5,441 bases of DNA from an uncultured Micrococcales bacterium (GTDB lineage: Bacteria > Actinomycetota > Actinomycetes > Actinomycetales > Microbacteriaceae), in assembly GCA_903893675.1 (NCBI GenBank), contig CAITNA010000088.1:1-5441 (forward strand), read 5' to 3'. The notes below the pieces were generated by a model. The model was not told the DNA's origin, did no database searches, and saw nothing but the letters and a program-made list of their open reading frames with translations. Each line of letters starts with the position of its first letter. Positions within the stretch are counted from its first letter, which is position 1. Position numbers and translations under genes: made by a program. Below are positions 5,284 through 5,441 of this stretch, piece after piece.

Positions 5284-5441
5284 TTGACTTCCTTTACTTC
5301 GAATACCTCTACGGTTTCAGTCTGCCCCATCTGGGCCTTGTCGAAAGCGGCTTTCGCGCGGTCGATGGTGGTGCCGGCAATCATGCCCCAGATCCAGAGG
5401 CAGCCGCATAGCGCGCCGACGAACCACATTGCAGGCAGCCA
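5280..5441 (-). CDS. Small membrane protein, DUF4233 type, C-terminal 53 residues
   Basis: The gene is cut by the right edge; the frame stays open from the last base to a TGA at 5282-5280. The visible 53 residues begin with a hydrophobic segment (WLPAMWFVGALCGCLWIWG, about 1-25) and then a polar, mostly charged tail (IDRAKAAFDKAQ and an acidic stretch ending VKEVK). A last transmembrane helix followed by G..ID..RA is what DUF4233 proteins show, and such a gene normally lies between folC and ndk in actinobacteria. The function of that family is unknown. It overlaps ndk by four bases. The family name rests on both context and the short match, so it is less certain than the reading frame itself. 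Confidence 0.75.
   Translation of the reverse strand, partial: WLPAMWFVGALCGCLWIWGMIAGTTIDRAKAAFDKAQMGQTETVEVFEVKEVK
5288..5295 (-). promoter_or_regulatory. ndk ribosome binding site inside the DUF4233 gene
   Basis: AAAGGAAG on the minus strand lies within the last codons of the upstream gene and ends four bases before the ndk ATG. Together with the ATGA overlap this suggests that ribosomes finishing the membrane protein reinitiate on ndk. Confidence 0.7.

Overview
The window looks like actinobacterial chromosome, most probably from the Microbacteriaceae or a close Micrococcales relative. Three things point there: the gene order obg-rpmA-rplU-rne-ndk-DUF4233, which is conserved in actinobacteria (Mycobacterium has a similar order leading to folC); an RNase E whose catalytic core sits in the middle of the protein between basic disordered arms; and an actinobacterial-type VKOR protein. 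Base composition appears to be only moderately GC-rich, in the mid-50s % by eye. That would suit the small-genome freshwater lineages (Rhodoluna/Aquiluna-like), but this placement is inference.

Layout, left to right. Positions 1-918 (minus) hold the first 306 codons of the Obg GTPase; its C-terminus lies beyond the left edge. Next come rpmA (L27, 993-1250) and rplU (L21, 1262-1567), both minus and 11 nt apart. A 110-nt gap with a good candidate promoter and a GAAA-tetraloop hairpin separates rplU from rne (RNase E, 1678-3960, minus). A 253-nt divergent intergenic region (3961-4213) carries a strong inverted repeat in the rne leader and candidate promoters for both directions. The only plus-strand gene is a five-helix VKOR-family thiol oxidoreductase (4214-4843). 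It converges on ndk (4873-5283, minus), whose start overlaps by 4 nt the end of a small membrane-protein gene of the DUF4233 type (5280-5441, minus, cut by the right edge).

Together the minus-strand genes are a growth block: mRNA decay and rRNA processing (RNase E), two large-subunit ribosomal proteins, a 50S-assembly GTPase (Obg), and nucleotide supply (Ndk). VKOR serves disulfide formation in exported proteins and is functionally separate. Every gene belongs to a known family and I see no new multi-gene system. The points most worth checking are regulatory: the rne leader hairpin (possible autoregulation), a probable leaderless VKOR mRNA, a hairpin between rpmA and obg that could lower obg expression, and short motifs in the disordered arms of RNase E.
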